Positions 1 to 10,872 are shown, numbered from the stretch's first letter. The stretch is DNA of 64,000 nucleotides from Candidatus Kaistia colombiensis (GCA_029203105.1 CP119318.1:4292501-4356500), one strand, 5' to 3'. A program made the numbers and translations. The notes: generated from the letters alone by a model not told the origin.

Positions 1-740
1 CGGTCTTCGAGCGAGCGGCCCACCATCGAGGTGATGATCCGGTCCTCGCTGATCTCACTGCGATCCAGCGTCTCGATCGTGCGGCCGTCGCGAATGACCG
101 TGACATGGTCGGCGACGCGATTGATCTCGTTCAGCTTGTGCGAGATGATGATCGAGGTGATGCCCTGGCGCTTGAACTCCAGCAGCAGATCCAGCAGCGC
201 CTGGCTGTCCTTCTCGGAAAGACTGGCCGTCGGCTCGTCCAGGATCAGCAGCTCGACTTCCTTGCTCAGCGCCTTGGCGATTTCCACCAATTGCTGCTTG
301 CCGGTGCCGATATTGGTGATCAGCGTCTTCGGATCTTCGCGGAGCCCCACCTTCTTGAGCAGATCGCGTGTGCGCTTTTCATTGGCGCCCCAGTCGATCA
401 CGCCAAACTTCGCATGTTCGTTGCCGAGGAAGATGTTCTCGGCGATCGACAGCATCGGCACCAGGGCGAGTTCCTGGTGGATGATGACGATGCCCTTCTC
501 CTCGCTGTCGTGAATGCCTCTGAAGTGGCATTCCTGATCGCGATAGACGATCTGGCCTTCATAGTCGCCGGCCGGATAGACGCCGGACAGGACTTTCATC
601 AGGGTCGACTTGCCGGCCCCGTTCTCGCCGCAGATGGCGTGGATCTCGCCTTCCTCGACCTTGAGATTGACGTTCGAGAGCGCCTTGACCCCGGGAAAGG
701 TCTTGGTGATGTCGCGCATCTCGAGAATGTAGGAAGGCAT
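1..740 (-). CDS. gguA: Sugar ABC transporter ATP-binding protein GguA/XylG/MmsA-like (3' end off the window)
   Basis: This is the N-terminal 246 residues or so of the cytoplasmic ATPase that powers a periplasmic-binding-protein-dependent sugar importer of the CUT2 class. The reverse-strand protein starts MPSYILEMRDITKTFPGVKA and shows Walker A (GENGAGKST), a Q-loop (HQELALVP), the CUT2-style signature region IGTGKQQLVEIAKAL, Walker B (LILDEPTASLS) and an H-loop (IIISHKL). Family members are about 510 residues with two fused ATPase domains, so the second domain lies outside the window. It follows chvE on the same strand after 103 bp, the chvE-gguA order known in Agrobacterium and relatives. 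The gguA symbol rests on that order; xylG or mmsA would describe the same family. Confidence 0.93.
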   Translation of the reverse strand, partial: MPSYILEMRDITKTFPGVKALSNVNLKVEEGEIHAICGENGAGKSTLMKVLSGVYPAGDYEGQIVYRDQECHFRGIHDSEEKGIVIIHQELALVPMLSIAENIFLGNEHAKFGVIDWGANEKRTRDLLKKVGLREDPKTLITNIGTGKQQLVEIAKALSKEVELLILDEPTASLSEKDSQALLDLLLEFKRQGITSIIISHKLNEINRVADHVTVIRDGRTIETLDRSEISEDRIITSMVGRSLED

Positions 741-803
741 GGCGGACCGCTCCGGCGTACGTATACGGGCAAGGGACGTTAGCCCCTCGCCCGCAAGACG
801 AGA

Positions 804-829
804 AGGGGCCCCGCCGAAGCGAGGCCCCT
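804..829 (-). terminator. Intercistronic hairpin between chvE and gguA
   Basis: An AGGGGCC arm (804-810) pairs with GGCCCCT (823-829), extended by CGC/GCG across one mismatch around a CGAA loop. No U-run follows on the minus strand. I infer a partial terminator or mRNA-stabilising stem that lets the binding protein be made in excess over the ATPase, as is common in sugar ABC operons. Confidence 0.5.
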
Positions 830-843
830 CGATTGTGTCGTGA

Positions 844-1914
844 TTACTTGAGTTCGTCGGCCTTGATGTAGCCCGACTCAACCACGAGCTTCTCGTAGTT
901 GGTCTTGTCGACCTCATGCGGCGTCAGCAGGATCGACGGAACGACCTTGACGTCATTGTTGTAGGTCGTGGTGTCGAGGTTGGCCGGCTTGCCGCCCGAG
1001 AGGACGGTGTCGGTCAGTTCGACGGTCGACTTGGCGAGATCGCGGGTGTCCTTGAACACGGTCGAGTACTGCTCGCCGGCGATGATCGCCTTGACCGATG
1101 CGGTCTCGGCATCCTGGCCGGTCACGATCGGCCAGGGCTGGTCGGCGGTGCCGTAGCCGACGCCACGGAGCGAGGCGATGATGCCGCGCGACAGGCCGTC
1201 ATACGGCGACAGGATGCCGTCGACGCGCTTGCCGTCCGAGTAGTTGGCCGAGAGCAGGTTGTCCATGCGGGCCTGGGCGGTGGCGGCGAGCCAACGCAGC
1301 GTGCCGACCTTGTCCATGCCGACCTGGCCGGAAACGATCTTGATCGAGCCGTCGTCGATCAGCGGCTGCAGGACCGACATCGCGCCGTTGTAGAAGAAGA
1401 ACGCGTTGTTGTCGTCCGGCGAACCGCCGAACAGCTCGACGTTCCACGGCTTGGTGTCCGGGAAGCGCTCCTTGAGGCCCTTCACCAGCGACTGGGCCTG
1501 GATGACGCCGACGCCGAAATTGTCGAAGGTCGTGTAGTAGTCGACGTTCGGGGTCTTCTTGATCAGGCGGTCATAGGCGACGACGACGACACCGGCGTCA
1601 GCCGCCTTCTGCAGCGCGTCCGACAGCGTCGTGCCGTCGATCGAAGCGATGATCAGAGCCTTCGGGCCCTTGGTGATCTCGTTCTCAAGCTGGCTCAGCT
1701 GGTTCGGAATATCGTCCTGGGCGTACTGCAGGTCGACGGTGTAGCCCTTGGCTTCGAGCTGGGACTTCACGGCATCGCCATCATTGATCCAGCGCTGCGA
1801 CGTCTTCGTCGGCATCAGGACGCCGATCAGGCCCTTGTCTTCCGCATGCGCTGCCGGCGCGAGGGCCAGCATGCTGACGGTAACCGCCGCAAGCGCGGAC
1901 TTGAACAGCTTCAT
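844..1914 (-). CDS. chvE: Multiple-sugar-binding periplasmic protein ChvE
   Basis: A 356-residue periplasmic sugar-binding protein of the PBP type 1 fold. Residues 1-24 are a signal peptide (MKLFKSALAAVTVSMLALAP, cleavage after AHA). The mature part begins EDKGLIGVLMPTKTSQRWINDG, closely resembling Agrobacterium ChvE, which binds glucose, galactose, arabinose and related aldoses and also presents sugars to the VirA kinase in that genus. Later motifs such as VVVVAYDRLI, ELFGGSPDDNNA and VTGQDAETASVKAI fit the family. It sits just upstream of the ATPase gene gguA; the permease gene gguB would be expected beyond the window. No virA-like partner is visible here, so nutrient uptake is the safer role. 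Confidence 0.95.
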   Translation of the reverse strand: MKLFKSALAAVTVSMLALAPAAHAEDKGLIGVLMPTKTSQRWINDGDAVKSQLEAKGYTVDLQYAQDDIPNQLSQLENEITKGPKALIIASIDGTTLSDALQKAADAGVVVVAYDRLIKKTPNVDYYTTFDNFGVGVIQAQSLVKGLKERFPDTKPWNVELFGGSPDDNNAFFFYNGAMSVLQPLIDDGSIKIVSGQVGMDKVGTLRWLAATAQARMDNLLSANYSDGKRVDGILSPYDGLSRGIIASLRGVGYGTADQPWPIVTGQDAETASVKAIIAGEQYSTVFKDTRDLAKSTVELTDTVLSGGKPANLDTTTYNNDVKVVPSILLTPHEVDKTNYEKLVVESGYIKADELK

Positions 1915-2463
1915 TCGTTTTCTCCCAAATAGTACGACGTTTGCTCACGCGTGTCACCCAAGCCGCCGATACCGACGCGCTTCGTCTTCACGATCCTACG
2001 ATCACAATGCCCGGCAACCTCCCGGCTGCGGCTGCGCGCGTCGTCACCCACCGGGCCGGACCGCGCTCAGCACGACTTCGTATGATTTAATTCGGGTCTC
2101 AGTCAAACACGTTTTTTGGGCACGCTCGCCTGCCTGCCCCAAAGGGCAAAATTGTTGGCAATTTCGCGATGGCCGACAATAGTCGGACGAATTGCCGGCA
2201 AATTGGGCAAGGCCCGACGTCGCGTCCCATTGGCAAACTCCAGCGGCCATCATCGCCGACGCAAACGAACCGATCTCGGGGCGCCGCATCCGCGCCATCG
2301 CCCCCCCGGTGTGCGCTCGGGGACTGCTCGCATTTGAAATAGCAATCCGGGCAACGCCGCCACACGGCAAAGTGATACTCAGTTCACCAGAACAACCGAC
2401 ATTGGAGTCCTACAATATTCGACAGCCGCGAAATGGCGGCGTGCATCGATATTGGAGGAAAGA
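1915..2463. other. Gene-free stretch upstream of chvE
   Basis: About 550 bp between the divergently transcribed chvE and the small secreted-protein gene. Short reading frames cross it on both strands, but none has a ribosome binding site or a recognisable protein. It must hold the promoters of both flanking genes and contains a cluster of short inverted repeats, listed separately. No clear sigma-70 promoter could be chosen by eye. Confidence 0.5.
2149..2204. promoter_or_regulatory. Cluster of three short inverted repeats (possible operators)
   Basis: Three dyads lie within 56 bp: AAATTG-TTGG-CAATTT (2149-2164), CCGAC-AATA-GTCGG (2173-2186) and AATTG-CCGG-CAAATT (2190-2204). The first and third share the form AATTG-N4-CAA(A)TT and are about 40 bp apart centre to centre, close to four helical turns. 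They lie some 235-290 bp upstream of chvE and 260-315 bp upstream of the small secreted-protein gene. Regulator binding is inferred from symmetry and spacing only. Confidence 0.4.
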
Positions 2464-2769
2464 ATGCGCAGATGGACCATAATCCTGGCGGTCGCCGGCT
2501 TGGCGACGGCCGCCGCCACTCCCGCTTTCGCCGCCGAAACCATGATGAGGAAGGGCGAAACCGTCATGATGATGCCGAATGGCGAAATGGCTCGCATGAT
2601 GCACACCGACAAGGCCATGACAGACGCCATGATGAAGGACGCCAAGCCGATGGATGCCTGCGTCATGATGATGATGGGTTCCGACGGCAAGATGTACATG
2701 GCGAACGACATGAAGATGGCCGACGGCAAGATGGCCTGCGAATCCGCCATGAAGATGAAGAAGAAATAG
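2464..2769 (+). CDS. Small methionine-rich secreted protein, function unknown
   Basis: A 101-residue protein started at ATG 2464, chosen because GGAGG (2454-2458) lies five bases upstream; the in-frame TTG at 2452 has none. Residues 1-23 are a signal peptide (RRWTIILAVAGLATAAATP, cleavage after AFA). The mature 78 residues hold 23 methionines, many in runs of two to four (ETVMMMPNGEMARMM, CVMMMMGSDGKMYM), two cysteines, many lysines and aspartates, and a KMKKK tail. No known family was recognised. Methionine clusters in periplasmic proteins often bind Cu(I) or Ag(I), or act as oxidant sinks, so a metal-binding or methionine-sulfoxide role is possible but only inferred. Neighbours do not help: chvE diverges upstream and an mgtC-like gene follows. 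Confidence 0.8.
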   Translation: MRRWTIILAVAGLATAAATPAFAAETMMRKGETVMMMPNGEMARMMHTDKAMTDAMMKDAKPMDACVMMMMGSDGKMYMANDMKMADGKMACESAMKMKKK

Positions 2770-2942
2770 CCGGCGCGACATTCGTCCGGAAGGGGAAGCC
2801 TGCTTCGCCGGCGGGCTTGCTGGATCGGCCGGCTCGACGCGAGGCGAGGTCTGTTCGGCATTGGCTATCGTCATGAAGCTTCGGCGGCTGTCGGTTAGGA
2901 TGGGAGGCGTCTGATTCTCTTCCTCATCCGGCAGGGCCGATC

Positions 2943-3659
2943 ATGCGTTTCATTGAAGTCTTCGAGTTCTGGCCCTTCCTCGACACGGTTGTCAGCCTGA
3001 CGGCCGCCTTCGTCTTTGGAACGGCGGTTGGCGCCGAGCGCCAATACCGCCAGCGCACCGCCGGCCTGCGAACCAATGTCCTGGTCGCGGTCGGCGCAGC
3101 CGCCTTCGTTGATCTCGCCATGGCGATCACCGGCCCGGTCGAGGCGGTTCGCGTGATTTCCTATGTCGTGTCCGGTGTCGGCTTTCTCGGCGCCGGCGCG
3201 ATCATGCGCGAAGGCATGAATGTGCGCGGCCTCAATACCGCCGCGACGCTCTGGTGCTCGGCGGCGATCGGCGCCTGCGCCGGCGCCGACATGATCGCGC
3301 ACGCGGCGCTGGTGACGCTGTTCGTCATCGCCGGTAACACGATGTTGCGGCCGCTGGTCAACGCCATCAACCGCATCCCGCTGAACGAGGAAGCGTCCGA
3401 GGCGACCTATGAGGTGACGGTCACGGTGCGCGAGGGCGAACTGCCGCGCTTGCGGACGCTGGTCGCCGATATGCTGGAGGCGGCGCATTATCCAGCCGGC
3501 GACCTTGAGGTGATCGATCGCGGCGAAGACCTCGCCGAGATCGTCGCGACGCTGGTCAACACCGCCGTCAATCCCAACGAGATGGACGCGGTGGCGCGCC
3601 GCATCGGCGGACTGCCCGGCGTGGTCCACGCCTCCTGGGCAATCAGCACCAAGGATTGA
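2943..3659 (+). CDS. MgtC/SapB family inner-membrane protein
   Basis: A 238-residue protein with the MgtC/SapB fold: several membrane helices in residues 1-145 carrying the family signature (GTAVGAERQYRQRTAGLRTN near residue 30, then GVGFLGAGAIMREG and GLNTAATLWCSAAIG), followed by a soluble ACT-like C-terminal domain from about residue 150 (YEVTVTVREGELPRLRTLV). MgtC proteins aid growth in low magnesium and, in pathogens, survival in macrophages by inhibiting F1Fo ATP synthase. Free-living alphaproteobacteria often carry copies of unknown role. It stands alone, with no magnesium transporter or visible riboswitch leader beside it. Confidence 0.9.
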   Translation: MRFIEVFEFWPFLDTVVSLTAAFVFGTAVGAERQYRQRTAGLRTNVLVAVGAAAFVDLAMAITGPVEAVRVISYVVSGVGFLGAGAIMREGMNVRGLNTAATLWCSAAIGACAGADMIAHAALVTLFVIAGNTMLRPLVNAINRIPLNEEASEATYEVTVTVREGELPRLRTLVADMLEAAHYPAGDLEVIDRGEDLAEIVATLVNTAVNPNEMDAVARRIGGLPGVVHASWAISTKD

Positions 3660-3696
3660 TTACCCGCTCGCATCGACGGAATCGCGACGAGCGCCC

Positions 3697-6558
<2,862 letters not shown>

Positions 6559-6660
6559 GGGTACGAAAGTAGAACAGCCGCGACGGAATTTGAAGAGGTG
6601 GAATGCGCCATCGCAATGCGAAAGGCGCACTCCCCGATCCGACGGCGTCGGTTCGGGCGG

Positions 6661-7686
6661 TCAGCCTGCCCGGGGCAGGTTCATGACCTGCTCGTAGAGA
6701 TGGCGCGGAATGTGGACGCCGTTCGCCTGGCTGCGCTCGCGCGCCTCGTAACGCCGGACGGAGGGCAGCCGCGCGCCCTGGTCGGCGATGGTCGAGAACA
6801 GCCGCTCGCTGCTCGCCTGGTTGTTGCGCGAACTGCCGCCGAGGATGGCCGGGTCGAAAGCAATCAGGATCTCGCCATGGCAGGGCGCGGCCTTGACGCT
6901 ATCGTCGAAATCCATCGATTCGAGGCTGGTCATGTCGGCGATCAGAGGCCCGGCCAGCAATTCGATCATCGTCGAAAGCGCCGATCCCTTGTGGCCGCCG
7001 AAGGTCAGCATCGCGCCATCCAAGGCGGCCTCGGCGCTCGTCGTCGGATTGCCGTCGCTGTCGATCGCCCAGCCGGGCTGCAGCGGCTTGCCGGCCATCT
7101 TGTGCAGTGAGATGTCGCCGCGCGCGATCGCGCTGGTGGCGAAATCGAACACGTACGGATTCCGTCCCTCGCGCGGCCAGCCAAAGGCGATCGGGTTGGT
7201 GCCGAGCACGCCCTTGGTGCCGCCGGCCGGCGCGACCCAGCTGTGGCTCGGCGTCATGGCGATGGCGACCAGCCCCCTCGCCGTCAGCATCTCGATCTCC
7301 GGCCAGAGTGCTGAAAAGTGGAAGCAATTGTTGATCGCCAGCACCGAGATGCCGACCGTCTTCGCCTTCCCGACGAAGAGCGGCATCGCCGCCTCCAACG
7401 CCGGCAACGAATAGCCGAACTGGGCGTCGACCTTGGTCACGGCCGGCGTCGTGTCCTCGACGACAGGAACCGCAGCGCGATTGAAGCGCGGATGATTGAT
7501 CGTCTGGACGCAGCCCGGCAGGCGGAACAGGCCATGCGAATGGCATTCGTCGCGCTGCCCTTCGGTGATCACGCGCGCCACCGGATCCGCCTGCCGATCC
7601 GGCAGGCCTGCCGCCATGAGCACCGACCTCGCGAGCTCGAAAACCTCGTCGAGGCCGAGTGTCACGCGATCCCCGGAATGTTCCAT
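6661..7686 (-). CDS. Ldh/MDH2-family NAD(P)-dependent oxidoreductase (possible Pip2C/Pyr2C reductase)
   Basis: A 341-residue enzyme of the malate/L-lactate/sulfolactate dehydrogenase type 2 family, which is unrelated to Rossmann-fold dehydrogenases. Start 7686 is preceded by AGGGG at ten bases. Family motifs seen are ECHSHGLFRLPGCV near residue 50, INNCFHFSALWPEIE, MTPSHSWVAPAGGTKGVLGTNP, and GGHKGSALSTMIELLAGPL near 235. The last and the catalytic-type SHG histidine are characteristic. Members closest in style reduce delta1-piperidine-2-carboxylate or delta1-pyrroline-2-carboxylate (DpkA), but ureidoglycolate, malate and lactate enzymes share the fold, so the substrate is not assigned. It is transcribed towards uvrB with no obvious partner. 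Confidence 0.85.
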   Translation of the reverse strand: MEHSGDRVTLGLDEVFELARSVLMAAGLPDRQADPVARVITEGQRDECHSHGLFRLPGCVQTINHPRFNRAAVPVVEDTTPAVTKVDAQFGYSLPALEAAMPLFVGKAKTVGISVLAINNCFHFSALWPEIEMLTARGLVAIAMTPSHSWVAPAGGTKGVLGTNPIAFGWPREGRNPYVFDFATSAIARGDISLHKMAGKPLQPGWAIDSDGNPTTSAEAALDGAMLTFGGHKGSALSTMIELLAGPLIADMTSLESMDFDDSVKAAPCHGEILIAFDPAILGGSSRNNQASSERLFSTIADQGARLPSVRRYEARERSQANGVHIPRHLYEQVMNLPRAG

Positions 7687-7918
7687 GCTCAATCTGCCCC
7701 TCGTTGTATGCATTCAGTCGACAGTGTCTAGCAGCGCACCGCCGGGTGGACAATGTCGGCTCCCCTCACCCTGCCTCGTTCCGCTTCCGCAGCCGCCGCG
7801 AAAAAAGCTCGACGACCATGTCGATCCGCCGGCTTGTCGTTCGTCGTGTTGTCAGAGCCCGGAAAACACGACTCGCATCACCGCGCTGCCGGCGCGAGGA
7901 ATCCGGAAGGAGCGACCC

Positions 7919-8341
7919 ATGCGGTTCATGATCATCGTCAAGGCCAACCAGGATACGGAAGCCGGCGTGATGCCGGAGGAAAAGCTGATCGCCGACATGA
8001 CGGCCTATCACGAGGATCTCGCCAGGGCCGGCGCGCTGCTCGACGCCTCGGGCCTGCAGCCGAGCTCGAAGGGGGCCCGCATCCAGTTTGCCGGCAGCGG
8101 CCAGCGCGCCGTCATTGACGGGCCGTTCACGGAGACCAAGGAACTGATCGCCGGCTACACGATTATCGAGGTCAAATCGCGCGACGAGGCGATCGAATGG
8201 GCGAAGCGGATGCCCAACCCCGCCGGCGAAGGCCGGAATGGCGAGATCGAGCTGCGGCAATTGTACGAGCTCGAGGATTTCGAGCCGAGCGAGTCGATCG
8301 ACCGCCTCCGGAAGATGGAATCCGCCGCCAAGCCGGCCTGA
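7919..8341 (+). CDS. YCII/DGPF-domain protein (first of a pair)
   Basis: A 140-residue protein with a YCII-related (DGPF) fold. It starts MRFMIIVKANQDTEAG and has the hallmark DGPFTETKELIAGY near residue 65 and the end signature VKSRDEAIEWAKRMP. ATG 7919 has GGAAGGAG about nine bases upstream. DGPF proteins are small ferredoxin-like proteins of unknown biochemical role that are genomic partners of ECF42-group sigma factors. Here a second DGPF gene, an SRPBCC gene and such a sigma factor follow on the same strand with short gaps, so the four probably act together. It is somewhat longer than the typical 115-125 residues because of a C-terminal tail. Confidence 0.92.
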   Translation: MRFMIIVKANQDTEAGVMPEEKLIADMTAYHEDLARAGALLDASGLQPSSKGARIQFAGSGQRAVIDGPFTETKELIAGYTIIEVKSRDEAIEWAKRMPNPAGEGRNGEIELRQLYELEDFEPSESIDRLRKMESAAKPA

Positions 8342-8388
8342 ACGCCGCCCCCTTCAACGACAACAACCAGCCAGAGCAGGACAAGACC

Positions 8389-8808
8389 ATGCGCTTTATG
8401 ATGCTGATGATCCCTAGGGGCTACGAGACCGCGACACCCGGCACCGTGCCGGCGGCGGACGCCGTGGCCGAGATGATGAAATACAATCAGGCCCTGCAAG
8501 ATGCCGGCATCCTGATCGCCTGCGACGGCCTGCATCCGCCATCCATGGGCGCCCGCGTCACCTTCCAGGGCGGCAAGCCCAAAGTCAGCGACGGCCCCTT
8601 CGCCGAGGCCAAGGAAGTGCTTGGCGGCTACTGGATGATCAACGTCAAGTCGCGCGCCGAAGCGATCGAATGGGCGAGCAAGTGCCCGGGTGGCGACAAC
8701 GAGATCATCGAAGTGCGTCAGGTCCAGGAGATGGAAGATTTCCCTGCCGACGTGCAGGAAGCCGCCGCCGGCTTCGAGGCGATGCAGACGGGAGCGGGCG
8801 GGCGCTAG
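8389..8808 (+). CDS. YCII/DGPF-domain protein (second of the pair)
   Basis: A 139-residue paralogue of the preceding gene, starting MRFMMLMIPRGYET with DGPFAEAKEVLGGYWMINVK near residue 67 and SRAEAIEWASKCPG near 90. The spacing from the first copy is 47 bp, in the same direction, suggesting one transcript. The two copies differ mainly before residue 30 and after residue 110, so they are a diverged pair rather than a recent duplicate. The biochemical function of the family is not established; the link to the ECF42-like sigma factor downstream is the main clue. Confidence 0.92.
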   Translation: MRFMMLMIPRGYETATPGTVPAADAVAEMMKYNQALQDAGILIACDGLHPPSMGARVTFQGGKPKVSDGPFAEAKEVLGGYWMINVKSRAEAIEWASKCPGGDNEIIEVRQVQEMEDFPADVQEAAAGFEAMQTGAGGR

Positions 8809-8834
8809 CCCCCTCGCCTCGCCCGGAGACTATC

Positions 8835-9374
8835 ATGCTCAAATTCATTCTCATCGCGACGATCCTACTGGTCGTCGCGATCACAGCGGTTCTTGCCTAT
8901 GCAGCAACCCGGCCGGGCAGCCTGCGCGTCGAGCGCCAGGCACGTATCCAGGCGCCGGCGGCAACGATCTTCCCGCTGATCAACGATTTCCATCGCTGGG
9001 CCGAATGGTCGCCCTATGAAAATATCGACCCGACCGTGCAGCGAAGCTTCGATGGCGCGCCCGCAGGCAAGGGCGCGGTCTACCGGTGGAGCGGTGACGG
9101 CAAGGCTGGTGCCGGACGGATGGAAATCGCGGACACGGCGCCGCCTTCACGGATACGCATCCGCCTCGACTTCACCCGGCCGATGCGAGCCAGCAACATT
9201 GCCGAATTCACGCTCGAGCCGGATGGCGACGCCACCCGCGTTCGCTGGACCATGGAAGGCCCGACATCGTTCATCGGCAAGCTGTTCGGAATATTCGTCG
9301 ACATGGACAATATGATCGGCCGCGATTTCGCGACTGGCCTCGCCAATCTGAAGATGGCGACGGAACGCCGATAG
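8835..9374 (+). CDS. Membrane-anchored SRPBCC (polyketide cyclase/START-like) protein
   Basis: A 179-residue protein with one N-terminal transmembrane helix (LKFILIATILLVVAITAVLA) and a cytoplasmic or periplasmic SRPBCC domain from about residue 35: IQAPAATIFPLINDFHRWAEWSPYE is the typical first helix of this hydrophobic-pocket fold, and DATRVRWTMEGP a typical later strand. It lies 26 bp after the second DGPF gene and 156 bp before the sigma-factor gene. SRPBCC proteins bind lipids or other small hydrophobic ligands. A sensing or ligand-handling role in the cassette is inferred from context only. Confidence 0.88.
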   Translation: MLKFILIATILLVVAITAVLAYAATRPGSLRVERQARIQAPAATIFPLINDFHRWAEWSPYENIDPTVQRSFDGAPAGKGAVYRWSGDGKAGAGRMEIADTAPPSRIRIRLDFTRPMRASNIAEFTLEPDGDATRVRWTMEGPTSFIGKLFGIFVDMDNMIGRDFATGLANLKMATERR

Positions 9375-9386
9375 GTCTCGGTGCCT

Positions 9387-9435
9387 GGAGCGTTTTCGAG
9401 CGAAATCGACTCCGGATTTCGTGAAAAAACTAGAC
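9387..9435 (+). repeat. Interspersed intergenic repeat, copy 1 (diverged)
   Basis: Begins GAGCGTTTTCGAGCGAA and continues with a CCGG core and a GTGAA-AAAAC end. It matches the copies at 35773-35826 (same strand) and 62525-62579 (opposite strand); the first 17 bases are identical to the third copy. A small hairpin (AGAAAC/GTTTCT at about 9455-9471) follows. Sequences of this kind are scattered in intergenic DNA of many Hyphomicrobiales. Confidence 0.65.
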
Positions 9436-9530
9436 ATGACAATGAGTTATAGAAACTCTCCGTTTCTGTGAAGCGACGAGTTGCTCTCTTGTCTTGCGTC
9501 TGCGGACGGGACGTGGCCTGATCCGCAGCC

Positions 9531-10802
9531 GTGACACGCACCGAGACACATCAGGCAATCAACGCCGTCTGGCGGATCGAGCAGGCAAAACTCGTCGCTA
9601 GCCTCGCACGGATGCTGCGCGACATCGGCCTGGCCGAGGAACTGGCGCAGGATGCTCTGGTCGCGGCGCTGGAGCGCTGGCCGGAAACCGGCATTCCCGA
9701 CAATCCCGGCGCCTGGTTGATGGCGACCGCCAAGCGTCGCGCCATCGACCGCATCCGCCACCGCAAGCTGGCGGCCGAGAAGCACGTCGAGATCGGCTAT
9801 ATCAGCGATCTCGACCAGGACAGCGTCGTCGACGAACTGGAGGCCCGGCTCGACGACGACATCGGTGACGATCTGCTGAAGCTGGTCTTCACAGCCTGCC
9901 ATCCGATCCTCTCCTCCGAAGCCCGCGTCGCGCTAACCTTGCGGCTGATCGGCGGTCTCTCGACCGGCGAGATCGCCCGCGCCTTTTTCGTGCCGGAGCC
10001 GACGGTGGCGCAGCGCATCGTGCGGGCGAAGCGCGCGCTCGCCGACGCCGACGTACCCTATGAGGTGCCGCGCGGCGACGAACTGGCCAAGCGCTTGGCC
10101 TCGGTGATCGAGGTGATCTACCTGATCTTCAACGAGGGTTATTCGGCCACCGCCGGCGAAGATTGGATCCGGCCGCAACTGGCCGACGAGGCGGTTCGGC
10201 TTGGCCGCATCCTGGCCGGACTGGCGCCCAACGAGCCCGACGTACATGGCCTTGTCGCGCTGATGGAAATCCAGGCGTCGCGCTTTGCCGCGCGGGTCGG
10301 CCCCAATGGCGAGCCTGTGCTGCTGATGGACCAGAACCGGGCCCGCTGGGATCACCTGCTGATCCGGCGCGGACTGGCGGCGCTGGCGCGCGCCGAGGCG
10401 CTCGGTCCGCGCGGCACCTATACCCTACAGGCGGCGATCGCGGCCTGCCATGCGCGCGCGCCAACCGCCGAACAGACAGACTGGGGCCGCATCGCCAGCC
10501 TCTATGCCGAACTGGGCCGGACCGCCCCCTCGCCCGTCGTCGAGCTGAACCGCGCCGTCGCGGTCGCCATGGCCGAAGGACCGGCGGCGGGGCTGGCCGT
10601 CGTCGAGCCGCTGGCGAACGAACCGGCGCTGGCCAGTTCGCACCTGCTGCCGGGCGTCCGCGCCGACCTGTTGATGAAGCTGGGTCGTCTCGCGGAGGCA
10701 AGAGCCGACTTCGAGCGGGCCGCCGCCCTCACCCGCAACCTGCGTGAACGCCAGCTGCTGCTCGACCGCGCCGCGACCTGCGCCAACGGCGTCGCGGTCT
10801 GA
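9531..10802 (+). CDS. ECF42-like RNA polymerase sigma factor with C-terminal DUF6596/TPR-like extension
   Basis: A 423-residue sigma factor with a GTG start. Sigma-70 region 2 occupies about residues 10-80 (LARMLRDIGLAEELAQDALV, then NPGAWLMATAKRRAIDRIR) and region 4 about 120-170 (LTLRLIGGLSTGEIARAFFV, then AQRIVRAKR). The remaining 240 residues form the DUF6596 and repeat-rich region typical of ECF42 sigma factors (VIYLIFNEGYSATAGEDWIR; later ELNRAVAVAMAEGP). Group members usually lack a classical anti-sigma factor and are instead encoded with DGPF proteins, as here. The long C-terminal region is thought to control activity. Likely targets are the upstream DGPF genes and itself, but no promoter motif was assigned. 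Confidence 0.93.
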   Translation: MTRTETHQAINAVWRIEQAKLVASLARMLRDIGLAEELAQDALVAALERWPETGIPDNPGAWLMATAKRRAIDRIRHRKLAAEKHVEIGYISDLDQDSVVDELEARLDDDIGDDLLKLVFTACHPILSSEARVALTLRLIGGLSTGEIARAFFVPEPTVAQRIVRAKRALADADVPYEVPRGDELAKRLASVIEVIYLIFNEGYSATAGEDWIRPQLADEAVRLGRILAGLAPNEPDVHGLVALMEIQASRFAARVGPNGEPVLLMDQNRARWDHLLIRRGLAALARAEALGPRGTYTLQAAIAACHARAPTAEQTDWGRIASLYAELGRTAPSPVVELNRAVAVAMAEGPAAGLAVVEPLANEPALASSHLLPGVRADLLMKLGRLAEARADFERAAALTRNLRERQLLLDRAATCANGVAV

Positions 10803-10872
10803 TCGGCCTCTCCCGCCCTTGCGCCGAAAGCCGACACACCGTAGGGAGCAGGCGCAAGTCAAGGAGGATCGG

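Noticed and set aside
2044..2370. A 108-residue minus-strand frame upstream of chvE
   Set aside because: No ribosome site, odd composition, and it covers the dyad cluster that looks regulatory.
7496..7918. Upstream extension of the first DGPF gene
   Set aside because: The frame is open but runs antisense into the dehydrogenase gene; the strong ribosome site supports ATG 7919.
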